Source: CAVSQX01 sp963730225
GTDB taxonomy: Bacteria > Planctomycetota > Phycisphaerae > Tepidisphaerales > Tepidisphaeraceae
DNA: 64,000 nucleotides
Assembly (NCBI GenBank): GCA_963730225.1
Contig: CAVSQX010000002.1
Span: 62,001 to 126,000, forward strand
Direction of reading: 5' to 3'
Position numbers and translations under genes: made by a program. Positions within the stretch are counted from its first letter, which is position 1, and every line of letters starts with the position of its first letter. Under the pieces are notes generated by a model that was not told the origin of the DNA, made no database searches, and was given only the letters and a program-made list of their open reading frames with translations. Of this stretch, positions 1 to 9,519 are shown one piece after another.

Positions 1-549
1 TACCGTCTTGTCGTGAAAATGATCGAAAATCAGCCGGGCAAAATCGACCGCCACGCTGGCGATGCTCAGCCGGCCTTCCCCCAGCGCCGTCTCGCGCATC
101 ACCTGTTTTCCGGTCGCGATCGCATACTGAAACAACGGATTGAGCGACTTGCCCACCACGCCGGCCGACCGAGCCGCATCGTACGCCTGTCGCACCTGCC
201 CCAGAATTTGCGTCTCCCCCAGCACCATCGAATCCAGCGATGACGCCACCGAAAAAAGATGCTCCACCACCGCCCGTCCCGACTTCTGATAAAACTTCTC
301 CGCGATTTGCTCGATCGCCACGCCCCGTCGCCGCCCCAGAAATTCCTTCAACTGCGGCGGCGAAAAATCTCCGCTGGCGTAAATCTCCACTCGATTGCAC
401 GTGGAAAGAATCACGCATTCCCCTCCCGCCAGCTCATCGGCAAATGCCTTCAGTGCCGCGGTGGTCTCGGCTGAATCAAACGCCAGCCGCTCGCGCAGCT
501 CCAGCGCGGCGGTCGTGTGATTCAGTCCCAGCAGGTGCAGCCGATGCAT
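1..549 (-). CDS. hemA: Glutamyl-tRNA reductase, 5' part (runs off window)
   Basis: Reduces glutamyl-tRNA(Glu) to glutamate-1-semialdehyde, the first committed step of C5-pathway tetrapyrrole synthesis in the cytoplasm. The frame is open from an ATG at 549 to the window edge (183 codons). It begins MHRLHLLGLNHTTAALELRE, the family N-terminus, followed by the catalytic cysteine in STCNRVEIY (about residue 51) and the SMVLGETQILGQVR block. The dinucleotide-binding and dimerisation domains lie outside the window. The start overlaps the stop of the upstream CcsA-like gene by one base (TGATG), so the two are probably translationally coupled. The family assignment is secure. Confidence 0.95.
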   Translation of the reverse strand, partial: MHRLHLLGLNHTTAALELRERLAFDSAETTAALKAFADELAGGECVILSTCNRVEIYASGDFSPPQLKEFLGRRRGVAIEQIAEKFYQKSGRAVVEHLFSVASSLDSMVLGETQILGQVRQAYDAARSAGVVGKSLNPLFQYAIATGKQVMRETALGEGRLSIASVAVDFARLIFDHFHDKTV

Positions 550-1355
550 CAACGACTCGCTCCCGACGGCGAAAACTGCGCCGCCACCAGCGCTCCAACC
601 ATCAGCGTGAATCCGACGATGCTCAACAACGCCGCCCGCCGGCCTCGAAAGGCCGGATTGATCGGTGCGTGCAACACCACCGCATACACCATCCACACGG
701 CCACCGCGAGCGCCACCTTGGCCGGCTGAGTCGATTTTCCCTGTCCGATCATTTCGATCGCGCCGGTGATGATTCCGATCGTCAGCAGCGCAAATCCCAG
801 CGCCACCGCCGACATGGTCAAATGTTCCAGCCGCTCCAGCGAGCCCAGGTACGCGCCCGCCTGCTGTTTTCGGCGAAGCGCGGCGCTGCTCAGGACATAC
901 ATCGCTCCCGTCGCCGCCGCCACCGCAAACGCCGCCGCTCCGATGAAGCTGCTGGCCAGGTGCAATTCCTTCCACATCCGCCCGACGTACGGATGAAACT
1001 GCGTTCGTCCGAAAACCGCGGCTCCGATCAACAGCAAGATCACGATCGGCATGATGAACCAATCCAATGCCGCCAGCGGGCGCGTCCCCTGAATGTAGGC
1101 GACAAAGCCCGCCAGCAAAACACCCAGCCACACCAGCGCATCGAAATTGTCCCGCATCGGAATCCAATTCCCGCGGGTTTCGCTGTGCCACGCCAGCACG
1201 GCCACCGCCGCCAGGATTCCCCAGTACAAACAGCTCTTGCCGATCAGTCGCATGGATTTTGTATTCCATCGCTGCCGTGCAACCGAGATCGCTCCACCGG
1301 CCGCAAAGAATGCGACGGCGAGAATCAGAAGAGCCAGTTGTCCGTTGCTTGGCAT
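549..1355 (-). CDS. CcsA/HemX-family cytochrome c assembly membrane protein
   Basis: A 268-aa polytopic membrane protein with about eight hydrophobic segments. It resembles the CcsA/HemX family (cytochrome c biogenesis or haem handling), which is often encoded next to hemA. The conserved features I can see are a central aromatic, Trp-containing loop (HPYVGRMWKELHLASSFIG) and charged short loops. It lies between the siroheme dehydrogenase and hemA on the same strand and shares a one-base stop/start overlap with hemA, which supports a tetrapyrrole-linked job. Whether it is a haem exporter/ligase subunit or a HemX-like regulator of HemA level cannot be told from sequence alone. Confidence 0.8.
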   Translation of the reverse strand: MPSNGQLALLILAVAFFAAGGAISVARQRWNTKSMRLIGKSCLYWGILAAVAVLAWHSETRGNWIPMRDNFDALVWLGVLLAGFVAYIQGTRPLAALDWFIMPIVILLLIGAAVFGRTQFHPYVGRMWKELHLASSFIGAAAFAVAAATGAMYVLSSAALRRKQQAGAYLGSLERLEHLTMSAVALGFALLTIGIITGAIEMIGQGKSTQPAKVALAVAVWMVYAVVLHAPINPAFRGRRAALLSIVGFTLMVGALVAAQFSPSGASR

Positions 1356-1368
1356 CAGAGAGTGTCGG

Positions 1369-1990
1369 CTAACCGAGGTTCAATTTGCGTCCGATGCGCT
1401 GTTCGATCCAGGTCCGCAGCGAACCGGCGACGGCCATGTCGGCGGCCTCTTCGCTGACCGCGGTCCGAAAAATCTCCGCGCAAAGATCCCCGGCAAGTTC
1501 GCCGCCAGAATCGCCGGCCGAAGTTCCGTCATGGCATCCGCCAGTTTCGTCCATCGTCGATCCAATTTGTCTTGCAGGTCATCCCGAATCTTCCCGGCCA
1601 CCGACGGCGATCCACCGGCCCAGACCGCCACCGTGACGGCCCCCTCCCGAAAAATCGCTCCGGCCGTAAAATCTCCGTGATCCTCGCGGTCCGCCCGGCT
1701 CACCAGCGCACCGATTTTCAATGCTTCCGCCGCCACCGCACGGTTCACTTCCGCCGAATCCGTCGCCGCGATCACCAACTGCGCATCGCCCAGTTTTTCG
1801 GCGCAAATTCACCCACAATCCTCTCGATCCCCTGGGGCATCGTCGCGTCGAACTTCGGCGAAATCACCCGCACCCGCCTGGCTCCCGCGGCCAGCAATCC
1901 CGCCGCCTTCCGCGCCGCCACCGCTCCGCCGCCGACGATCACGATCCGCCGATCGGCCACGTCCAGTAGAATTGGATATCCCTGCGTCAC
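1369..1990 (-). CDS. Precorrin-2 dehydrogenase / sirohydrochlorin ferrochelatase-like (two frame breaks)
   Basis: Met8/SirC/CysG-N-type protein that oxidises precorrin-2 with NAD+ on the way to siroheme. Starts at a GTG at 1990; the N-terminus carries a Rossmann motif (RRIVIVGGGAVAARKAAGLL). The product is split over three frames. The first break is near 1797, where one A seems missing from an A-run (…FAPK | KLGDAQLVIAATD). The second is near 1490, where one G seems missing (…AANLPG | DLCAEIFRTA). Joined, it gives roughly 208 aa, normal for the short SirC type. It is the first gene of the leftward sirC-ccsA-hemA operon. Both breaks sit in homopolymers, so sequencing error is the likelier cause. 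Confidence 0.82.
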
Positions 1991-2069
1991 CAGTCGGCCG
2001 ATTGTATAAACCCGCGGGATATCGGTCTAATCTTGGCCGTTTGGCGGCCCCGATTGCCGGGGCTTCCTG

Positions 2070-2075
2070 TATACT
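2070..2075 (+). promoter_or_regulatory. Possible -10 element upstream of mtnP
   Basis: TATACT lies 12 bases before the ATG of the phosphorylase gene, after a GC-rich hairpin (GCCCCG…CGGGGC, about 2047-2063). No good -35 at proper spacing is visible, and the spacing implies a very short or nearly leaderless transcript. Weak evidence. Confidence 0.25.
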
Positions 2076-2087
2076 CTCACGTCCATC

Positions 2088-2987
2088 ATGGATGCGTTAA
2101 AAATCGCCATCATCGGCGGGTCCGGGCTTGGGGCCATGCTCGGCGACCGCCCCGAAGGCAAACAGCACGAAGTTCGCACGCCGTTCGGCTGGCCCAGCGA
2201 TGTCATCCGCGAATTCCAATGGGACGGTGTCCCTGTTCTGATGCTTCCCCGCCACGGCGTCGGACACACACTCAATCCGTCGGCCGTTCCGTATCGGGCC
2301 AACATCTTCGCCCTCAAGGAATTGGGCTGCACCCACATCATCGCCACCGGCGCGGTTGGTGCGCTGCGCGAGGAATTCAAGCCGCGCGATCTGGTCGTTC
2401 CCGATCAGGTCATCGACAAAACTTCCCGCCGCGAAAGCACGTTTTATGACAAAGCCGCCGTTCACGTGGAATTTGCGGAACCTTTCTGCCCGCTGCTGCG
2501 TCGAATTCTTATCGAATCCGCGCCGCCTGAAACAACCGTGCACGACCGCGCATGCTATGTGGCGATGGAAGGCCCCGCCTTTTCCACCCGTGCCGAGAGC
2601 CTCATGCACCGTCTCTGGGGCGGGGATTTGATCGGCATGACCGCCATGCCCGAAGCCAAATTGGCTCGTGAGGCCGAAATCAGCTACGCCCTGCTGGCCC
2701 TGGTCAGCGACTATGATTCCTGGAAGCCGCCGCCGCCGGAAGCTGCCGATCGACAGGCTTTGCTACAGGAGATTCGCGGAAATCTCGAACTGGCTTCAAA
2801 CCGGGCGATGGATTTGATTCGCATCGCCATTCCACGAATGGTCGCCGCCGGCCAGGCGTTGCTGGATGCTCCGGCGCGGCACGCTCTGAAATTGGCGATC
2901 TGGTCGGATAAATCCCGAATCGCCCGGGACGAAGTCGATCGTCTGCGTCCGCTGTGGGGCCGATATTTCGATGCCGGCGGGTCGTAG
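2088..2987 (+). CDS. mtnP: S-methyl-5'-thioadenosine phosphorylase
   Basis: PNP/UDP phosphorylase family 2 enzyme. It cleaves 5'-methylthioadenosine (a polyamine and S-adenosylmethionine by-product) with phosphate to adenine and methylthioribose-1-phosphate. The 299-aa protein opens with KIAIIGGSGLGAML, then has LPRHGVGHTLNPSAVPYRAN (family phosphate/ribose site), the ATGAVGALRE turn, YVAMEGPAFSTRAES and the purine-site region GMTAMPEAKLAREAEI followed by SDYDSW. That order fits MTA phosphorylase rather than purine nucleoside phosphorylase. It stands alone on the plus strand, divergent from the siroheme gene and 9 bases before the giant secreted protein. Confidence 0.9.
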   Translation: MDALKIAIIGGSGLGAMLGDRPEGKQHEVRTPFGWPSDVIREFQWDGVPVLMLPRHGVGHTLNPSAVPYRANIFALKELGCTHIIATGAVGALREEFKPRDLVVPDQVIDKTSRRESTFYDKAAVHVEFAEPFCPLLRRILIESAPPETTVHDRACYVAMEGPAFSTRAESLMHRLWGGDLIGMTAMPEAKLAREAEISYALLALVSDYDSWKPPPPEAADRQALLQEIRGNLELASNRAMDLIRIAIPRMVAAGQALLDAPARHALKLAIWSDKSRIARDEVDRLRPLWGRYFDAGGS

Positions 2988-2996
2988 GATTCAGCC

Positions 2997-5900
2997 ATGC
3001 GGTTGTTAACGGCTGCGATCATCATCGGATTGGCGACGACGGCGTGCTTCGGGCAGTTCCAGCTCACACTGACTCCCGCCACGGGCAATCCCGCCAACGC
3101 GCCGCAACCGACTCCCAAGGACGCGCCGATCGGTATCTCCGTTCCCGATTCTCCCGGCGCCGCCGATTTGCTCGCCAAGGCCGCCGATAAAGAACAGCAG
3201 CACCAATGGAAATCCGCCGCCGAGTTTTATCAGGAAGTGCTCCAGAAATATGATCACCGCGTTGTTCCCCAGCACATCGACTCCGACGCTGGAATTTTCC
3301 AATACAGCGGCGTTGCTCTTCTCGTGCAGGAGCGGTTTTCCCACTGGCCCGATGAAGGCCTCAACGTCTATCGCAGCCTCTACGGTCAGGTGGCCGCCGA
3401 CGCTCTGACTGCCGCCGGCCGCGATGACATCGCCGCCCTGGAAAAAATCTTCTGGAATTATTTCGTCACCGACGCCGGCAAATCCGCCGGGATCGAGCTG
3501 ATGGATCTGCGCCTGGAAGCCGGCCACTTCGCCGCCGCCGCGTGGATTGGCCAGCGCCTGCTCGATCTGCATCCGGCCATCGAACCGCAGCGGGCCATGA
3601 TTCTCTTCCGCACCGCAGCGGCCTACCAATGGGCCGGCCAGCCGCAGCACGCTTCGGATTTGCTGGCCCAACTGCGCGACAAATTTCCGCGTGACACAGG
3701 AACCATCGGCGGCCGCGACGTGGTTCTCGCCGACGCCCTGGCTGCTCTTCTGGCTGCGCCGGTTCCCACCGCCGCCACGCAGCCCTCCGAAGCCGACACC
3801 TGGCCGAATTTCGGCGGGCCCGCCGACGATAGCGGCGTTTCCTCCTCCAACGCCCGTCCGGCGCCAGCATCACGAAAATCACCCTCATTCCACCCAACGT
3901 CGCTTCCGTCGATGCCGTTCGCCGACCACAATTCCACCAGGCCGACGAAAACGATCTGGCCGACGGTGCCGCGCTGGGGATCATGCCTGTCGTCGACGAC
4001 GGCGCGATTTTTTTCCAGGACGGCCGCCATCTTTACGCCGTCAGTGCCGAAACCGGCCGCCCGCTGCCCGCCTGGCTGGAAACTTATCCCAACACCGGAG
4101 CCTACGGCGTCGATGTCTCCGGTCGAGCCCGAAATCAGCAACTCACCGTCACCGTTACTCCCTCGGCCGTGCTGGCGGTGATGGGGCAGAGCGATCCGCT
4201 GATTGTCCCGGGGCAGGCTCCGGAGGCTCGGCTGATCTGTCTCGATCGCGATAACGGCAAGCAAATCTGGACCGCCCAGCCCAACCAACTGCCCCAAAGC
4301 GTCGGTCCCCTGCATGACGCCCAATATGGCGGGCCGGCCGTCGCCGTCGATGGCTCGGTTCTCATCGCCGCTCAAACCGGCAGGGACAAGGAATTTGAAG
4401 ACTGCTACATCGTCAGCCTCTCCCTCAAGACCGGCCAATATCAATGGTCCACCTATGTCGGAAGCGCCAGCCAGTCGGCCGAGGAAGAAAGCGGGCTGGA
4501 GGCCGAATTCTCCCCGCAGATCACCGTCAGCCAGGGCCGCGCTTTTGTGCTGACCAATCTCGGTGTTGTCGCCGCCCTGGACGCCGGCGACGGCAGAATC
4601 CTTTGGCTCAGCAGTTATCCCCGCAGCGCCTCGAGCGAAGCGAATTCGGCGGCGATGTTCCCGCGCGTCGCCCAGAATCAATTTGGACAGGCTCCTCCGC
4701 CAGCCCAGCCCTGGGCGCAAAGTCCGATCGTCGTCACCGATGGAAGAATCTTCGTGTTGCCCGCCGATGGCCGAAATCTTCTGGTCTTCGACCGCAACAG
4801 CGGCGACCAGCTCAAACGCATCGCCCTGTCCGATTACGACAACGCCAACGTGTTGCTGGGGGCGCACGGCAACGCAGTCATTTTGACCACGCTCAAAGGT
4901 TGCTACTGCATCGACTGGACCGCCTACGACCCCAACGGCAACGCCAAGGACGCGATTCTCTGGGACCGCACCGACGTCGCCGCCGATACCCTCTCCGGCA
5001 GCGAGAACATCATCTTTGGACGCGGTTTTCTCACCGCCGATTCCATCTTTATTCCCACGCGCCATCGGCTTTACCAACTGGGCTGGTCCAAGCAGGGAAA
5101 GGTTCTGGCGATGTATCCATCGCACGGCGCATGGACCGGCGGCGAGGAGCCCGGCAACGTGCTGGTGACGGCTCAGAATGTCATCGTCGCCGGCTCGACG
5201 CGCGTCGATGTCTACACCGAATTGGACGTCGTTCGCCAACGCTGCGAGCAATTGATCGCCGCCGCTCCCGACGATCCGCGCCGCGCGTCGATTTTGCCGA
5301 TGCGCTGTTCAACGCCGGCCAACCCGACGCCGCCCTGCAAAAGCTTGACGAGGCGATCAATCTCCTCGGCGGCATCGGCGCCATGCGATCGGGCGAGGGC
5401 CGCCAACTCATTTTCACGACCGCCCTGGAATACGCCCGGCACGGCGACGACTCCGATCCGCAGAGTGTGATCGTGACCGGCGCCCTTTTCGATCGCGCCG
5501 CCGCCGCCGCCGATTCGCCGCTCCAGAAGGCAACCTATCGGCTCACCCGCGCCCAGCACGAGCATTCCGTCAAGAATTTCCCCAACGAGGTTCGGCTCTG
5601 CCAGGAGATTCTTTCCGACGAGTCGATGCGAAACGCCGTCATTTCCGAAACGTCCACTGCCGGCGCCGCCGCTGAATCCGCGATCGACGACGTCATCCGC
5701 GTCGAGCCTTCCGCCTACACCGGCATCGAGGAGGCCGCCAGCGATGCGTTGGCCGCGGCGCGATCCGCCAACGATCCGGCGAAGCTGCTGGCCGTCGCGG
5801 CCGTCTTTCCCAACTCCACCGCCGCCGTCCATGCCCGCAGCGCCGCCGCCGAACTGCTCGAAGTCGCCGGAGATCACGCCGCCGCCATCGCCACACTCCA

Positions 5901-7665
5901 GCAGCTTTACGCCTCCGCCGCCGTCGCCGCCGCTCCGTTGGAAAGGGCTCGACTGCTGGAATCCATCGCACGAAATTCCCTGGCACTTGCCAAAGGGGCC
6001 GGTCCGGTGATCGATCGGCTCGCCTGCGCCCTCCGCCTGGGCGCTTCGGGAAAGCTTTCCCAGCCCCTTCGGTTGCCCGACGGCACCATTCTCCAAGCCG
6101 CAACGGTGCCCGACGCGATCAAGGCCCTTCGCCAGATCGCCGCCGATCAGGACCGCCACGCGCTACCCGATTTCCACATTCCCGCGCCTGTCTCGGCCAG
6201 CGCGTCGCCGTTTTTGCCCGGCGACTTCGTCGTGCCGAACGTCACCGCACTGATTCAAACACCGCCGGAATTCTCCCGCACCAATTGCGTGCTCACCTGG
6301 TCGCCCGATGGCCTGTCGGCTTTCGCCCCCGCTCAAACCAAGCCGCTCTGGACCGCCGCCGACGTGAAGGATCAGCCCATCGCCGCCGCCTGGATGAACC
6401 CATCGCTGGCCGTCTGGAATAGCCGGCAGATCTGGCTTCTGCACGACGGCGGAAAACTAGCCTGGCAAACCGGAATTCACGGCTTGCCGGAACTGGCCCT
6501 GGCGTCGGCTGCCAACGCCATCAGCGACGCCCCCGCCAACGATGATCCAAACGCCGTGATCGCCCAACAGGGGCAGTTCATCATCAACGGCCCGGTCATC
6601 ATCAACAACGGCGTCGTGATCCGCAGACCGATCGGCGGAATCCTTCGCGGCAATCAATTCATCGTCCGAAACGGCCTGCTTCAGTTGATTGGCCCCGCGC
6701 CGAATCTGGTCCCCGCGCCCGCCGACGAGGAAGAAATCTGCTCCGTCTTGCCCGGTGGGAATCGCCTGGTGGTTGGAACGACCATCGGCCGCCTGCTGGG
6801 CGTCGATACCGCCGACGGCCACATCGCCTGGCAGCTTCGCTTGTCCGAGACGCCGATCAACCAGTTGCGCGCCAATCCGCATTTCGTCGTCGTGCGAATC
6901 GACGACTCCGATGGCGCTCAATTGGTTGTTCTGCGAACCGCCGACGGCCAGATCATCGGCCGCCGCAAATTTGCCGTCGATTCTCCCGCCAATCAGCTGG
7001 TTAATTTCGCCCTTTCCGAAGACGGCACCCTGGCCTACACGCTTTTCACGAAGATTTTCGTGAAGGATTTATACGAGCCGTGGAAGGTTACGCCGGTGGA
7101 AGTCCCCGCCCGCGGCGACGCGGCTCCGTTCGTCGGCCTCGGTGCCGCCGATCAACTCCTCGTTCGCCAGGGACGATTGTTCGCCCTGTACGACGGAGGG
7201 AAATTCATCCGCGTTCACGATCTGGCCGGCGGCGACGATCCCGATCCGATCGGCACCGGCGCCGATTCCAATTCCGTCTCCATCCAAACTGTCGGGCCCC
7301 GGCTCTTCATCGTTCACGACAAGACCTATCGCCAATACAATCTCGACAACCCCGCCGATCACTACGAGCCGATTCCCTACGAAGATCCACACATTCGCCA
7401 GATGCTTCTGGGCCAGGACCACGCGATTCTGCTGAACGATCCGATCGATCGCGGCCCCGCCGGCTCGCCGTTGGTGATGTTGCTGATTTACAGCCGCGAA
7501 TTGGTCAGCAAGCAAGTGAACAAGGAAAGCGGGCTTCTGGTTTACACCCCCGAGGTGCGCGACCCCGCCGGAATCGTCGCCTGGCAAGGCTGCGACGGCG
7601 CCGTCTCTTATCTCACCGCCGACCAAAAACTCCATTGGCTGCCCAGCGCCGCCGCATCACCCTGA
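2997..7665 (+). CDS. Giant secreted TPR/PQQ-like beta-propeller protein (two frame breaks)
   Basis: Reconstructed product about 1556 aa. Begins with a signal peptide (MRLLTAAIIIGLATTACFGQ), then an alpha-helical, TPR-like region (about 60-230). Next is a PQQ/BamB-type propeller introduced by the family-like W-NFGGP motif, with repeated blades such as DRDNGKQIW, LDAGDGRILWLSS and VFDRNSGDQL. A second helical repeat block and a second propeller follow (e.g. LGVDTADGHIAWQLRL). Frame changes near 3860 and near 5285 each fit one missing base; the reading on both sides is continuous in meaning (…DDPRR | RVDFADALFNAGQPDAALQKL). Likely periplasmic or cell-surface. The function is unknown; BamB-like scaffold or sensor is only an analogy. 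Confidence 0.75.
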
Positions 7666-7749
7666 TCGCGCCCCCACGCCGGGCCATAGCGTCGCGCCGG
7701 CCCGGATGCGGCCGGGCGCCGGCGCTCCGTGCCTCCCTGCCAACCCCTT

Positions 7750-9519
7750 TCACGTCCCAATTCCTCTCCGCTTCAACAACACCAAATGCAACTTCGTCGA
7801 ATACGGATACCCCAACTCCGCCGCCCCCACCCGCTCATAATTTCTTCCGATCCACGCCAGCGTTTTGCCCCCAAATTCATAAACCCCATCCAGATCAAAC
7901 TGTCCCCCGCGCACCATGCTGCCGTCCACCACAATCGCGTCCGGCGGATGCCTCGTCAGCGCATCGATAATCCGATCCTCGCCAGCCGCCATCACCTCCG
8001 GCGGCATGAAATTCACGAACGCCGTAGCCTGCTCCCGCCGCGTCAGATAATTCAACATCAGCCCCTGCGGAAACACCGCCAGCGTGCCGCCGGGCGCGAC
8101 GGCTTGCTCGATCATGACGCACATTCGCCGCACCTCCAGCGCCCGAGTCGAGCCACGAAACGAATCGGCCGTGTCCGCTGCGATCTCCCAGCGTTTGGTC
8201 TGGAAGAAATGCGAATCGGTGTAGAGACTCATCGCCACCAGTCCCAGCCACGCCGCCGCCGCCGCACCTCGCAGCACGCTGCCGCTCCCGCCGCGACGCT
8301 CGATCCATGCCGGCAGGTTCTGCCCAATCGCCGCCACCAGAACCAGTGTCCCCGGCATCGCCAAGGCAAAACCGTAATGAGATGCGTGTGCCCGCAGCGC
8401 GATCTTCCCCAGCAGAATCGCCGAAAAAACGACCAATCCCAATCGCAGCGCGACGACCGGCCCGTCGCCCGCTCGCCGCAACACCGCCGCCAGCGCGATC
8501 AATCCGATCACCGCCAGGCACACCGGCAACGGCGTGAGCATCGAAGCCCAATCGATGCCGGTAAATTGCCAGCCCAGCACCGCGGCGGTCAGCACAAACG
8601 TCAAGCCGCCGACCAGCCATCCTCGCCGGCGAATCAACATCGCCAACCCAATCGCCCCGGCCAAAAACGCCGCGTAGATCACGGTCCATCGCCCCATCAT
8701 CGCCAGATTTTCGGGCACGTGATCCAATCCCGTCACGGCGCGATAAAACGGCAGATCGGCGATTTGCCGATCGAACACCCACATCCACGATCCCGCCGCG
8801 CCGCGCATCGCCAAACTCAGCGGCATAATCATCCACAGGATTCCCACCGCCGCCAACGGGATCGCCATCAGCGGAATGAAGAAACACGCCAAGGTTTTTC
8901 CGAGTTCGGCTCGCTTGAACCAGATAATCGCCAGCAGCTGTGCCGTTCCCGCCATCACCGCCGCCGCCCCCGGCTCGGCCTTGGTTAACAGCGCCAATCC
9001 CGCCGACGCACCCGCGGCGACAATCCATCTTCTCCTTCCCCCTCGGCCAAACCGATCCAGACACGCCATGCTCATCAATCCCAGCGCGATTCCCTGCGTC
9101 AATTCGTGAACGTACGGCGTCACCCAGTTGTAATTCCCCAACTCCAGTTGCTGGCCGAACGCAAAAATTAAAACAAACGTCAACCCGCCCATCACCGCCG
9201 CGCCGCGTCCGCTGGCCCGCAGCGTCAGCCGATAGATCAGAATCATCACCCCCGCCAGAATCAGCAGATTCGCCGCCTCCAGCACATGCAGGCTCGGCCC
9301 GAAAATCCGGAAAATCCCCGCGTTCAGATACGACGACAGCGGCCCGTTGTAATAAGCGATGTCTCGATACAAAACTTTCCCGCCCGCGAGCTGCCACGGG
9401 ATGTACAAATCCATTCCATAATCCACCAGCGGATCGGGCCAGGTTCCCCAGCTCCACGTCAGCATCGCCAGCGCCGACGCCGCCACCACCGACGGACCAA
9501 TCCAATCGGCTCGTCTCAT
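7750..9519 (-). CDS. Membrane glycosyltransferase-like protein (GT39/ArnT-like), copy 2
   Basis: A 589-aa protein with an N-terminal signal-anchor, a first extracytoplasmic loop (DPLVDYGMDLYIPWQLAGGK, then VLYRDIAYYNGPLSSYLN) and around ten further hydrophobic segments. This layout matches GT-C/ArnT-like transferases that use polyprenyl-phosphate sugars. The acidic residues in loop 1 are the expected catalytic/metal site. The C-terminal soluble part ends KLHLVLLKRRGIGT. Its ATG overlaps the stop of the upstream paralogue (ATGA at 9516-9519). Both copies share the same motifs in the same order (TWSWGTWPDP / AWTWGSWPDP, FMPPEV, PQG-MLNYL). Substrate unknown. Confidence 0.75.
   Translation of the reverse strand: MRRADWIGPSVVAASALAMLTWSWGTWPDPLVDYGMDLYIPWQLAGGKVLYRDIAYYNGPLSSYLNAGIFRIFGPSLHVLEAANLLILAGVMILIYRLTLRASGRGAAVMGGLTFVLIFAFGQQLELGNYNWVTPYVHELTQGIALGLMSMACLDRFGRGGRRRWIVAAGASAGLALLTKAEPGAAAVMAGTAQLLAIIWFKRAELGKTLACFFIPLMAIPLAAVGILWMIMPLSLAMRGAAGSWMWVFDRQIADLPFYRAVTGLDHVPENLAMMGRWTVIYAAFLAGAIGLAMLIRRRGWLVGGLTFVLTAAVLGWQFTGIDWASMLTPLPVCLAVIGLIALAAVLRRAGDGPVVALRLGLVVFSAILLGKIALRAHASHYGFALAMPGTLVLVAAIGQNLPAWIERRGGSGSVLRGAAAAAWLGLVAMSLYTDSHFFQTKRWEIAADTADSFRGSTRALEVRRMCVMIEQAVAPGGTLAVFPQGLMLNYLTRREQATAFVNFMPPEVMAAGEDRIIDALTRHPPDAIVVDGSMVRGGQFDLDGVYEFGGKTLAWIGRNYERVGAAELGYPYSTKLHLVLLKRRGIGT

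Noticed and set aside
240..1457. 405-aa plus-strand frame over the tetrapyrrole operon
   Set aside because: Arg/His/Pro-rich shadow text on the opposite strand of hemA, ccsA and the siroheme gene; no domain pattern.
3623..5251. 542-aa minus-strand frame inside the giant propeller gene
   Set aside because: Gly/Val/Asp-rich text typical of the reverse complement of a high-GC gene; the plus strand carries clear propeller blades and a signal peptide.
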